DNA of 64,000 nucleotides from Clostridia bacterium. GTDB lineage: Bacteria > Bacillota > Clostridia > Lachnospirales > Lachnospiraceae. Below are positions 7,358 through 15,797 of this stretch, piece by piece. A program made the position numbers and the translations under genes. The notes under the pieces were generated by a model that did no database searches, had not been told where the DNA came from, and saw only the letters and a program-made list of their open reading frames with translations. Each line of letters starts with the position of its first letter. The stretch's first letter is position 1. The stretch covers positions 152,269 to 216,268 of the forward strand of contig QKJQ01000033.1 of NCBI GenBank assembly GCA_003249225.1, given 5' to 3'.

Positions 7358-9784
7358 TCACTGTGTTGCTATGACTGTCATGATACATCCTGTAGTTATT
7401 GTGTAACCGTTGCTCAAAGTAAAGACCAGATAATTTGTAGTCGAACTGTCTGTTGTCAGCGTGTTGATCTTCGGATTTGAAAGGTCAACGATAATCGTGC
7501 CATTTTGTGCAATCGCAGAACGCAGGATGGACACCCCGCCCCATGTTACATCTGATATACCAACGTTGTACGCATCATCAAATATCGTAAGTGTAATCTC
7601 ATAGGAAATTACTTCTTCTGTCGATTCGCTTGTGCTTCCATCCGAATAAGTCGTCGTTATAGTCGTTGTCTCTTCCAGACTACCTTCTGATATTGACCAG
7701 GCAAGTGGAGCATCGTCAATCACTGCGGTACGAATCAATTCCATTGATATATCGCTGTCAAAAGATTCACCAGTGTTAAGTGTTATATCAAAATATACTT
7801 TTGAATCATAACTATCAATAATTGAATTATCCTCAAAGCGGTCGGCATAGACACATACTATAGCAGCACGAATGGTACGTTCTTCTTCATCACTGTAATA
7901 ACTGGTGTATTCTACCGTATAATCTGCTGTTGTACTGCCGGTATCACCCTGTGTCAGCGTATAACCATCGTATTGAATCTCAGAAATCGCAGTATCTTCT
8001 GATAAGTAGCTTGAATAATTATCTGTATCGATAAGATTTTCTGTACCAAAATCAACTTTAAAATAGAATTTTGATTCATCGTTCGTGTTATTAGAATCCA
8101 GGATTCTGTCAAAATCAGTCATGAAATCATCTTCATCAAGACTCAGATCCAAATCTTCTATATCATTATTTATAACCGATGCAGGATGTAAATAAAGGAG
8201 AACACCGGTTGTTTTTGTGCTTGTGATCTTATCTGAATTGCTAAGTGTTATATCTGCATACAATACTTCATCTGTGATAGAATCGAGATTTGCTGTTGAT
8301 GTTATTCTTGTTGTTATAATATACGCATCGGATCCATCAGAAGAAGCATTTTTATTCGTACTTACTGTGCTCTTTGTAGTTACCGTTCCCTTTGTTATTC
8401 CATACACATTACGGAAACTGATGGCTGATACTGTTGTCTTGTATCTTGAATACATGGTAAACGTAAGATATCCATCCGTATTTGCAGTCGTACAGATACC
8501 TGCGGTCGTAATAAGCGTTGTCAGAGAATTAAGTGTATCTGAACTTGGGTATGTTATACCGGAACTGCCCGTCAGATTTGTAATTGCTGACGCTATCGCA
8601 TAATCATCATCGCCCATGTCATTTACAGATTTTTTTCTGATGTAAATCTTACTTCCATCCGGTGCGTCATCATCATCCAGGGATACCGCAGTACTTGATG
8701 TAATCGATATCCATTTGGCTGTTGATACTTTAAGAACATCATCTTCTTCAACAATGGTATATTCAAATGGTACAGAACTGCTTGCTGATTCAACCGTAAG
8801 CTCAAGCGTTGAAGAACTTGTATATTCAAGTCCAATTCCGTACTCATCTGCATCCGGAGCTGCTCCTTGCGCCGGAATCTCAATTGTTGTTATATTCGAT
8901 ATCTGCGTAGAACTTGTTGCGTTTGTAATAAACTGCATGGTAACGCTTTCAGGATCCGTATTGGAGGAAGTGTATAATACATTCGCTGCCACACTGCTTA
9001 GTTCCAGCGTTCCTGTTGAAGCTATTGACTGCCATTCACCAGCTACATCATCCACAAGGTAACGATATGACATCTTACTGGTAAGATTTTCTAATTGAAG
9101 GGTCGACCCATTGATCTCGACATCCGGTGCTGTTGTCTTTTTCGGTATCTTAACAGCGATCTCTTTGCTTGCCCTGTTTCCCACTTCTCCATTCAATCCA
9201 TTTTCCGGTGCCAGACGGAAATAAATCGTTGCTCCGTTCGAATACAGGTAGTTCAATGTATCACTGAAGGTATCTGTGTTCACAACGGTCCATGTCGTAG
9301 AATTATCCTTCCTCCATTCAATTGTTCTTGATGAAGTATTCGAAAAGCTCATATTTCCAGAGGCAATGTTAAAAGCTGCTTTAAAATTCGTTACCTGCTT
9401 TGGAAGCTTAACTGAAACTATGTTTGTTGAATAATCTCCCTTGAATGTAATTTCATAGTTTGAAGATACCGATACCCATGAAAAATTCATTGTAATTGTG
9501 TTATCGTCTCCAATTTCTCCCGGTATTGCTTCCCACTTTTTCTTTGAAGAATTGGAATAATAAAGGATTGTATCTTCGTCGTTCGCCTGCAGAGTTATTG
9601 TACTCGTACTATAATCAATTTTAATTATTTTAATACTTTCTGTTGTTTCCGAAGAAGCTGAAGTTATTTTTGAAACACAAAAAAGAACGATAACAATAAT
9701 AAAGGCTATCGTTCCTATTAATTTAAATGCCATGCTTCTCCAGGCAAAACGTTGCATAGAATTCTTGGCTGTACCGTAAGACAT
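7358..9784 (-). CDS. Large exported or membrane-anchored beta-rich protein, paralog of 6057-7259
   Basis: An 808-residue protein with a basic start and hydrophobic segment (about residues 20-42, FKLIGTIAFIIVIVLF) acting as signal peptide or anchor. Residues about 45-260 parallel the shorter paralog (YYSNSSKKKWEAI, FKGD, LPKQVTNFKAAFN, EWRKDNSTTW, ENGLNGEVGNRASKEIAVKI). The rest is Ser/Thr/Asp-rich with repeated beta-strand segments and almost no cysteine. The ATG at 9782-9784 has GAGGGGAGA upstream. The two genes are 98 bases apart and likely co-transcribed and duplicated. Adhesin, sheath or matrix protein are all possible; nothing in the sequence settles it. Confidence 0.75.
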   Translation of the reverse strand: MSYGTAKNSMQRFAWRSMAFKLIGTIAFIIVIVLFCVSKITSASSETTESIKIIKIDYSTSTITLQANDEDTILYYSNSSKKKWEAIPGEIGDDNTITMNFSWVSVSSNYEITFKGDYSTNIVSVKLPKQVTNFKAAFNIASGNMSFSNTSSRTIEWRKDNSTTWTVVNTDTFSDTLNYLYSNGATIYFRLAPENGLNGEVGNRASKEIAVKIPKKTTAPDVEINGSTLQLENLTSKMSYRYLVDDVAGEWQSIASTGTLELSSVAANVLYTSSNTDPESVTMQFITNATSSTQISNITTIEIPAQGAAPDADEYGIGLEYTSSSTLELTVESASSSVPFEYTIVEEDDVLKVSTAKWISITSSTAVSLDDDDAPDGSKIYIRKKSVNDMGDDDYAIASAITNLTGSSGITYPSSDTLNSLTTLITTAGICTTANTDGYLTFTMYSRYKTTVSAISFRNVYGITKGTVTTKSTVSTNKNASSDGSDAYIITTRITSTANLDSITDEVLYADITLSNSDKITSTKTTGVLLYLHPASVINNDIEDLDLSLDEDDFMTDFDRILDSNNTNDESKFYFKVDFGTENLIDTDNYSSYLSEDTAISEIQYDGYTLTQGDTGSTTADYTVEYTSYYSDEEERTIRAAIVCVYADRFEDNSIIDSYDSKVYFDITLNTGESFDSDISMELIRTAVIDDAPLAWSISEGSLEETTTITTTYSDGSTSESTEEVISYEITLTIFDDAYNVGISDVTWGGVSILRSAIAQNGTIIVDLSNPKINTLTTDSSTTNYLVFTLSNGYTITTGCIMTVIATQ

Positions 9785-10074
9785 AGTCTCCCCTCTTTCT
9801 TTTACTCGGATTCGGAGTATCATGTACATCCATGTATTCTGACAACGTCCCTGTTAATGACCCCTCGCAAGTATGTGGTTTTCATTTGATGCTGAAAATA
9901 GATTAGTAATTTCTTACTCTATTATCTTTATCGTCCACTTTTAAGAAAACTTAACACCATAATTTGTGAATTTTTTATGTTTTGGAATTCTATGCTACAA
10001 ATACTAGTATTTTATTCAATTTTATTTTTTCTTATAATTTACTTTTTTTGTTTTTTCTTAGAGTTTTTACTTTT
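9785..10074. other. AT-rich intergenic region
   Basis: 290 bases between the GltS-like gene and the surface-protein gene. It contains long T and A runs and no convincing hairpin terminator. A promoter for the surface protein must lie here but no TTGACA/TATAAT pair stands out, and no riboswitch was recognised. Confidence 0.5.
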
Positions 10075-11448
10075 TTATTTTTTCTTTGGTTTTACTTTTA
10101 ATATAAAAACAAGCAATAGAATAAGGTAGACAATAACAATACCTACACTGATTATGAACAAAGTATTCGACTTTGAAATGAGTCCTGTCACGACCAGAAT
10201 GGGAGCGCCAAAGATAATCCCGTAACTGCTTCCCGAAACCAGATTACTGACTGCTGGTTTTTCAAGAGCCGGATCAAGTTCACGAAGTAAAAGAACACCT
10301 GAACTGATCGTTCCGGTCAGCATACCATACATGGATACAAATCCTTCATCATAGTAATCCGGATAAAGTTTCCTGCAAAGCACTCGTAGATAAACAAAAG
10401 TCACTGCACCACCAAGGACTGACATGAGAATGAAAGGAAGCCATAATCCTGACAACTCTTCAATATTAATTGAAGTAATACCGGCAATGATCATAACATC
10501 AAAAGCCAGACCGGAAATTCGATTCAGAAGATAATTGTTCTGGTACTGATGTCGAATCAATTTTTTTCTGCTTCCAAAGGATAAAATCGATCGAACCAAA
10601 AGAGCAAGCATTGAACCAATAATAAAGTTGAATCCCCAAAGCAAAGAGGCAACCATGTCTGCCACACCGGGTGCGACTGCTTCCAGCAAGGATGTTATCC
10701 CGAAGGTCAGCAGGTATGTTCCAAGGTATACAAGAAGAATCAAAGCACCCTGAATTGAAAACTTGTCAATTGATTCCGATACAGCAATCTCATCCTTATC
10801 CTGAAAATCATCTATAGTCAAAGACCCTGATACCTCTTCATAATACTGGCGCTTGTAGGTTCCTTTTTTATGAAGAATGTTTAAATAGATTACCCCCACT
10901 GTACAGGCGCACAGATATCCTGCCGCCGCCAGAGAAAGTCCGAAAGATCTGCCTCCTGTGAAGCCTAACGTCTCAAGACTTGATCCAATGTTATTTGCCT
11001 GTCCTGCACCCTGTCCATATCCCATAGGGAGAAGTATTCCACTCGACATAAAAAGATCAGGCAGTAAAGTAAAGGCAAGAACAACCGAAACAAGCAGTCC
11101 TGTTAGAGCCTGAATCAAGTAAGTACTTACAATCAATGCACCGCTTTTAGCACCAAGCAGCTTTTCAGAACGAAGATCGGATTTAGGAACACGAAGCGAC
11201 AAGGCTATAAACCCAATAGCAATACCGTGATATGTAACCATACCAAGAAAATCTGTATCAAGCTCCAGCAAACCTGTACTGCGAAGAATCAAAAACAAAA
11301 ATCCGGTCAAAACAGCAGTCGGTGCAAGTGCTTTTTTTATAAATGAAATCTTTCTTCTAAGAATATTGCAGAAAAGTACTCCGACTGCAATAATCCCAAA
11401 TTGTATTACAGTGTTCCAAAGAGCCGTGTTTGCTGCAGAAAAATCCAT
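10075..11448 (-). CDS. Sodium/glutamate symporter-like (GltS/ESS) carrier
   Basis: A 457-residue polytopic membrane protein with about 10-12 helices in two halves. The segment MGYGQGAGQANNIG near residue 150 and TGTISSGVLLLREL near residue 385 resemble the paired glycine-rich re-entrant loops of the ESS (glutamate:Na+) family. A hydrophilic loop separates the halves (about 200-235). The ATG at 11446-11448 is chosen because AGGAGG lies six bases upstream within the longer frame. The gene follows the acyltransferase with overlap, so they share a transcript. Substrate cannot be read from sequence; glutamate is only the family name. Confidence 0.62.
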   Translation of the reverse strand: MDFSAANTALWNTVIQFGIIAVGVLFCNILRRKISFIKKALAPTAVLTGFLFLILRSTGLLELDTDFLGMVTYHGIAIGFIALSLRVPKSDLRSEKLLGAKSGALIVSTYLIQALTGLLVSVVLAFTLLPDLFMSSGILLPMGYGQGAGQANNIGSSLETLGFTGGRSFGLSLAAAGYLCACTVGVIYLNILHKKGTYKRQYYEEVSGSLTIDDFQDKDEIAVSESIDKFSIQGALILLVYLGTYLLTFGITSLLEAVAPGVADMVASLLWGFNFIIGSMLALLVRSILSFGSRKKLIRHQYQNNYLLNRISGLAFDVMIIAGITSINIEELSGLWLPFILMSVLGGAVTFVYLRVLCRKLYPDYYDEGFVSMYGMLTGTISSGVLLLRELDPALEKPAVSNLVSGSSYGIIFGAPILVVTGLISKSNTLFIISVGIVIVYLILLLVFILKVKPKKK

Positions 11449-11459
11449 TATAAGCCTCC

Positions 11460-12626
11460 TCATTTGTTCATATTGTCATATAAATGTAATATTAATCTGG
11501 CATTGAATAATTTTTGTGGCACTATCTCATAATAATTCTGTTTTGCGGTAAACATAAGGCGGTTTCGACCGCACATATTGATTGAGCTTATATCTGATAA
11601 CAGAAATTCTTCTTTCACTCCTTTGGCATTCGTTATCGTAACTTTATCACTTGTTATAATTATATCGCCTTTTATAATTTTCTTTCGTTTATGTTTGTTA
11701 CCGACGCTGTTTAATGTGACCAGATTATTTCTTGGTTTTATCTCAGCGACATATTTTTCTAGATCAGAGGAGAATTCTTTCGTCTGCCATTGATACCAGT
11801 CCGTAAAATTATCAAATGGTAAATGCTCGCCTTCGAAATATCCAAATTCATTATATCTTGCCTGCAAGCCGCATTCACATTTAATTTCACAGTCTGTGGT
11901 ATATAATGTTCCGATCTGTTTGCATTTCGGACACATGTATAAAGCAGTTTCCATGCCTTTTGCAAGTTTTCCGCCATGATAACGAATCATCTGCTGTTTC
12001 TGCATTTCATAAGCATTTACAAAAATATCACGGTTTATTAAATCACTTACCTCTGCGGGTGTCATTTTCTTAAGATCTTCCGGCATATATACTCCTGCAC
12101 AGATTCCTTTCATCTTACCGCGCCTTCTCGAAAAGCTCCATCTTGGTGTCGACAGATATCCGCCTTCTATGCGGTACGTAACCAGTGCAGCTCCACATGC
12201 TTTGATCAGCTTTCCAGTCGTCGGATGTACTTCCTCCGTACAGCCGCTCATTGATTTTGTTCCTTCCGGAAAAATTGCAATACTGCATCCGGCTTTTAAC
12301 CGATTCCTCATATCAATGACGGTGCTTGCATCGATGCTGCCCTTTTTACGTACGATGGGCGACAAGAAAAAGCTCAGCAATGCACTCAAAAATGAATTTC
12401 TGAAAATATGTTCACTGGCAACAAAATACAGATGTGGAAATGCAAGTCCCAATAAGACCGGATCCAGATCACAGTTATGATTTGCTACTACGATCTGCGG
12501 TACATCAATATTTTTAACCGGTTCATAAGAATAGTTATAAAATCTGGTGATGATGCTGCCAACCGGTGGTCTCATAATTCGGTAAAAATTCTTATGTAAC
12601 GTAATCTCTCTATCCTTTAACTTCAT
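11460..12626 (-). CDS. PlsC-like acyltransferase with C-terminal zinc-ribbon region
   Basis: A 388-residue protein whose first 200 residues form a 1-acyl-glycerol-3-phosphate acyltransferase-like domain: the catalytic NH-x4-D box is NHNCDLD (about residues 49-55) and the glycerophosphate-binding box is FPEGT (about 119-123). PlsC enzymes are usually about 240 residues; here about 150 extra residues follow with MCPKCKQIG and CEIKCECG, four cysteines spaced like a zinc ribbon, and a C-terminal domain with GNKHKRKKII. It acts at the membrane in phospholipid acylation by family inference. The next gene's start overlaps its stop, so the carrier is translationally coupled. Confidence 0.8.
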   Translation of the reverse strand: MKLKDREITLHKNFYRIMRPPVGSIITRFYNYSYEPVKNIDVPQIVVANHNCDLDPVLLGLAFPHLYFVASEHIFRNSFLSALLSFFLSPIVRKKGSIDASTVIDMRNRLKAGCSIAIFPEGTKSMSGCTEEVHPTTGKLIKACGAALVTYRIEGGYLSTPRWSFSRRRGKMKGICAGVYMPEDLKKMTPAEVSDLINRDIFVNAYEMQKQQMIRYHGGKLAKGMETALYMCPKCKQIGTLYTTDCEIKCECGLQARYNEFGYFEGEHLPFDNFTDWYQWQTKEFSSDLEKYVAEIKPRNNLVTLNSVGNKHKRKKIIKGDIIITSDKVTITNAKGVKEEFLLSDISSINMCGRNRLMFTAKQNYYEIVPQKLFNARLILHLYDNMNK

Positions 12627-12688
12627 TCTGCTTCTCCATATTCATTCATTTTGCACTCAGCTTACCAGTAAACCGTCATTCCTGTCAT

Positions 12689-13483
12689 TTATAATCCCAA
12701 AATTCTTTTTGCATTTTTATAAAATATCATATCCTTTTCATCCTTTGTAAGCGGTAATTCATTAATATGGCTTATCTCATCTTTTGTACTTCCCCATGGA
12801 GAATCTGATGCAAAAAGTACCTTATCCGCGCCATGTTTTTTTATAATACGAAAGAACTGTTCGCTGTCATTGTATGAAAATCCCATGGATGTATCAAGGT
12901 AAACATCAGTTCCTGCCAGATACTCTTCGACATCATCCCATTGAGCATGACCGCCAAAATGAGCTGCTATAACCGTTCCTCCTCCAAGTTTATTCATGAC
13001 AGAAGCAAACTGTTTTGGGCTTGTATGGCAATCACCCGAAAACCCTGGATCAATTCCTGCGTGATGAAGCAGTATCAGTCCTTTACTTATAGCATAATCA
13101 TAAATCCGAAGCATCCGATCCTCATCAAGATAAAAATCCTGATACTCTGCGTGGAACTTCATACCTTTGAGACCAAGGGCTGCTATCTCATCGATTTCTG
13201 CCTTGTAATTTTTCGTATCCGGATGAATACCGCCGAACGAAATAAGCCGTTCGGAACAAATACTTTTTGCCCATTCATTTGTTGTTTTGAATTGAGATGG
13301 TTTTGTTACTACCGGCTGCACAACAGAGATGTCAATTCCCCATTCATTCATATAACTTAGCAACCCTTGAACTGTCATATCTGTTATAGGTTCATAAAAT
13401 GAATTCGTTTTCTCGATCAGAACCTGTTTGGCTCTTGCCGCAAGCGAATCCGGAAAAACATGTGTATGAAAATCAATTACCAT
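12689..13483 (-). CDS. Amidohydrolase family protein (COG2159-type TIM barrel)
   Basis: A 264-residue metal-dependent hydrolase or decarboxylase-type barrel. Metal ligands are seen as HxH in DFHTHVFPD (residues 4-8), histidines in LILLHHAG and VIAAHFGGH, and the late Asp in LFASDSPWG. The ATG at 13481-13483 immediately precedes the HxH strand, as usual for the family, with AAAGG upstream; the longer frame adds unrelated residues encoded by the operator-like repeats. Monocistronic, facing its own leader with two 18-bp direct repeats. Substrate unknown; the family includes 2-amino-3-carboxymuconate-type decarboxylases and many uncharacterised hydrolases. Confidence 0.82.
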   Translation of the reverse strand: MVIDFHTHVFPDSLAARAKQVLIEKTNSFYEPITDMTVQGLLSYMNEWGIDISVVQPVVTKPSQFKTTNEWAKSICSERLISFGGIHPDTKNYKAEIDEIAALGLKGMKFHAEYQDFYLDEDRMLRIYDYAISKGLILLHHAGIDPGFSGDCHTSPKQFASVMNKLGGGTVIAAHFGGHAQWDDVEEYLAGTDVYLDTSMGFSYNDSEQFFRIIKKHGADKVLFASDSPWGSTKDEISHINELPLTKDEKDMIFYKNAKRILGL

Positions 13484-13529
13484 AGTTACTGCCTTTCTTT
13501 TTTTACTGATGTAACAAAGCGGAAAATAA

Positions 13530-13569
13530 TAAAATGAATCATTTAAAATAGTAAAATGAATCATTTAAA
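13530..13569. repeat. Two 18-bp direct repeats, operator-like
   Basis: TAAAATGAATCATTTAAA occurs at 13530-13547 and again, identical, at 13552-13569, a period of 22 bases (about two helical turns). Each copy is itself nearly palindromic (AAATGAATCATTT). They lie 47 bases upstream of the amidohydrolase start and suggest cooperative regulator binding. Confidence 0.75.
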
Positions 13570-13609
13570 TTTCTGTCATCGCTATACAGCATCTAGGACA
13601 AAAATAAAA

Positions 13610-13653
13610 AACCGCTTACATTTAATCATAATGCAGGCGGTCTTTTTTGTGAA
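13610..13653 (-). terminator. Terminator of the ktrBA operon
   Basis: Arms ACCGCTTACATT (about 13611-13622) and AATGCAGGCGGT (about 13630-13641) form a long imperfect stem; on the minus strand it is followed by a run of U residues. The plus strand also has a T run, so it may work both ways. Confidence 0.72.
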
Positions 13654-13716
13654 GTAATTTTTTATTAAATTCATATAAAACAGTACGATTTAATAATTAT
13701 TTTACAATAATGTATC

Positions 13717-14370
13717 TTACCGTAATCGATCAAGTACCTTATCAACATCCTCTTTCAATCCCAGAATCATAAGGTGATCGTCTTTGTTGAATATATAATC
13801 AGCACCGGGAAGCATTTTAACCTGTCCATTCTTTTTTGTGCCAAGAATGCTTACATTATATTTCGTTCTAACTTCTGTCTGTTTTACTGTTCTGCCGATC
13901 CACTCCTTAATTGGCTGAATTTCAGTCAGCAAATAACCTTCTGCTATTTCGGCATAGTCAAAAACATGAGTCGTACTATGACGTACGGCCACTTTCTCTG
14001 CAATATCACGATCAGGATAGATTACTTCATCTGCTCCGTTACGCAACAGGAATTTTGCATGTATATCGCTGTCTGCTTTACTTATGACATATTTTGCGCC
14101 TAATTCTTTGATTAGATTGGTGATTTCAAGGCTGCTTTGGAAATTCTCTCCAATACATACAAAACATATATCAAAATTACCAATGCCAAGGCTCTTTAAT
14201 ACATTCACATCGGTACAGTCTCCAACTTTCGCTGTTGTAACGTAGGGAAGCAGGTCTTTCAGACATTCTTCGTCCCCATCAACGATCATCACCTCATTAT
14301 TCTTTTCTACAAGACTCATGCATAAATGATGTCCGAATCTTCCCAGTCCAACAATTAATATCGATTTCAT
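13717..14370 (-). CDS. ktrA: Potassium channel regulatory subunit KtrA/TrkA
   Basis: Cytoplasmic RCK protein of 217 residues that gates the partner K+ translocator in response to nucleotides. The Rossmann motif GLGRFG is at residues 8-13 with the acidic strand end VMIVDGDEE; the RCK_N domain covers about 1-130 and the RCK_C domain about 135-217 (EIQPIKEWIGRTVKQ, DHLMILG). Length matches KtrA rather than the duplicated 450-residue TrkA. It lies 28 bases after ktrB in the same operon, ahead of the shared terminator. Confidence 0.93.
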   Translation of the reverse strand: MKSILIVGLGRFGHHLCMSLVEKNNEVMIVDGDEECLKDLLPYVTTAKVGDCTDVNVLKSLGIGNFDICFVCIGENFQSSLEITNLIKELGAKYVISKADSDIHAKFLLRNGADEVIYPDRDIAEKVAVRHSTTHVFDYAEIAEGYLLTEIQPIKEWIGRTVKQTEVRTKYNVSILGTKKNGQVKMLPGADYIFNKDDHLMILGLKEDVDKVLDRLR

Positions 14371-14398
14371 TCGTATCCTCCAATTTTTTATTCGCTGA

Positions 14399-15739
14399 TT
14401 ATCCTACCAGAATCTTCTCAGCTACCTGCTTCACCTGAACTACCTGCTTTCCCGTATTAAAGGATAATGCAAAGCTCAGACTGCCCACTCTTCCACAATA
14501 CATAAGAAAAATCACAATAATCTTTGATACTAAAGTTAACTCTCTTGTAATACCGGTCGACAGACCGACTGTACCGATTGCTGAAAATACTTCCAGCCCA
14601 ATGTCTAACATATCTGTTTTTTGTATTGCTCCTATAATAAGACATGCTCCAATTGCAATAAATAAATTTGTACAGAAAACCAAAATTGCTTTGATGATAT
14701 TCTCATCATCGAGCCTTCTGTTAAAAATATCATGTGAATTTATCTTTTTAATATTTGATCGCAATGCGACGATCAGAACAACGATTGTCGTTGTCTTTAT
14801 ACCGCCTGCTGTTGAGCCCGGGTTACCTCCAATGAACATAAGAATCATTGTTAATAATTTGCTTGGTCCCTGCATGGCAGCAAGGTCAAGCGTATTAAAT
14901 CCTGCAGTCCTTGGTGTAACTGCTGCAAAAATACTGGCGATTATTTTCTCACTCATAGGTAAGTCTGATAATGTTCCATTCCATTCAAATACAAAGAACA
15001 GAACAGACGATGCTGCAATCAACACTCCAGTAGCCATAAATACGATTTTGGAATGCAGTCTGTATTCTTTAAATCTCCATTTGTGTTCAATAACATCATC
15101 CCATACCAAAAACCCAATACCACCGATAACAACAAGAAAAATTATCACGATGTTTACAAGATAATCATTACGGTAAGCGACAAGTGAACTATATTCCTCG
15201 TTAATACCAAACAGATCAAAGCCAGCATTACAAAACGCTGATACCGAATGGAAAATTCCAAAATATATACCACGAAGTACACCATAGTCCTGAATAAACC
15301 GTATGGATAAAAGTGCCGCTCCTACTCCTTCGAATAAAAGCGTACCCCGTAAAATCCGCTTAACAAGCTTAACAATGCCACCTATTTGAAGTGTATTTAC
15401 ACTTTCCTGTATTACACCACGTGTCTTTAGCCCGATCTTACGCCGCAGCGCAATGGCAAATAAGACTCCGACGGTCATAAACCCTAGTCCTCCCGTCTGT
15501 ATCAGTACCAGAATAATAAGCTGACCAAAGAGAGTCCAATTCTGAAAAGTATCAGTTACAACCAGCCCTGTCACGCAGGTAGCTGAAGTAGCTGTAAACA
15601 ATGTATCTACAAAACCTGTATCCATCCCTGCTTTTTTTGAAAATGGCAGAAGCAACAACAAGGTTCCTATAAAAATAATCGACAAATATCCTGTAACGAT
15701 CATCTGCGTCTGACTTAACTTACGTATCTTACTGAACAT
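14399..15739 (-). CDS. ktrB: Potassium translocating subunit KtrB/TrkH
   Basis: Membrane K+ (often Na+-dependent) translocator of 446 residues with four M1-P-M2 repeats. Selectivity-filter loops are visible at TSATCVTGLV, HSVSAFCNAGFD, GGNPGSTAGGIKT and AIGTVGLSTG, each with the conserved glycine. The ATG at 15737-15739 is chosen because GGGAGAAG precedes it and MFSKIRKL leads into the first helix; the upstream in-frame TTG has no ribosome site. First gene of the ktrBA operon, with its promoter overlapping the end of the RNase J gene. Confidence 0.93.
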   Translation of the reverse strand: MFSKIRKLSQTQMIVTGYLSIIFIGTLLLLLPFSKKAGMDTGFVDTLFTATSATCVTGLVVTDTFQNWTLFGQLIILVLIQTGGLGFMTVGVLFAIALRRKIGLKTRGVIQESVNTLQIGGIVKLVKRILRGTLLFEGVGAALLSIRFIQDYGVLRGIYFGIFHSVSAFCNAGFDLFGINEEYSSLVAYRNDYLVNIVIIFLVVIGGIGFLVWDDVIEHKWRFKEYRLHSKIVFMATGVLIAASSVLFFVFEWNGTLSDLPMSEKIIASIFAAVTPRTAGFNTLDLAAMQGPSKLLTMILMFIGGNPGSTAGGIKTTTIVVLIVALRSNIKKINSHDIFNRRLDDENIIKAILVFCTNLFIAIGACLIIGAIQKTDMLDIGLEVFSAIGTVGLSTGITRELTLVSKIIVIFLMYCGRVGSLSFALSFNTGKQVVQVKQVAEKILVG

Positions 15740-15762
15740 AAAACTTCTCCCTGGCAATTATA

Positions 15763-15791
15763 ATCATATATTTTATACGCATACTTGTGAA
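15763..15791 (-). promoter_or_regulatory. Predicted promoter of ktrBA
   Basis: Minus strand TTCACA (15786-15791), 17-base spacer, TATGAT (15763-15768), followed closely by the ktrB start. The -35 box is 5/6 and the -10 box 5/6 to consensus. Confidence 0.62.
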
Positions 15792-15797
15792 CATGTC

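Noticed and set aside
14601..15164. Plus-strand open frame within ktrB
   Set aside because: Antisense of a complete K+ transporter with all four filter loops; hydrophobic composition arises from the reverse of membrane helices.
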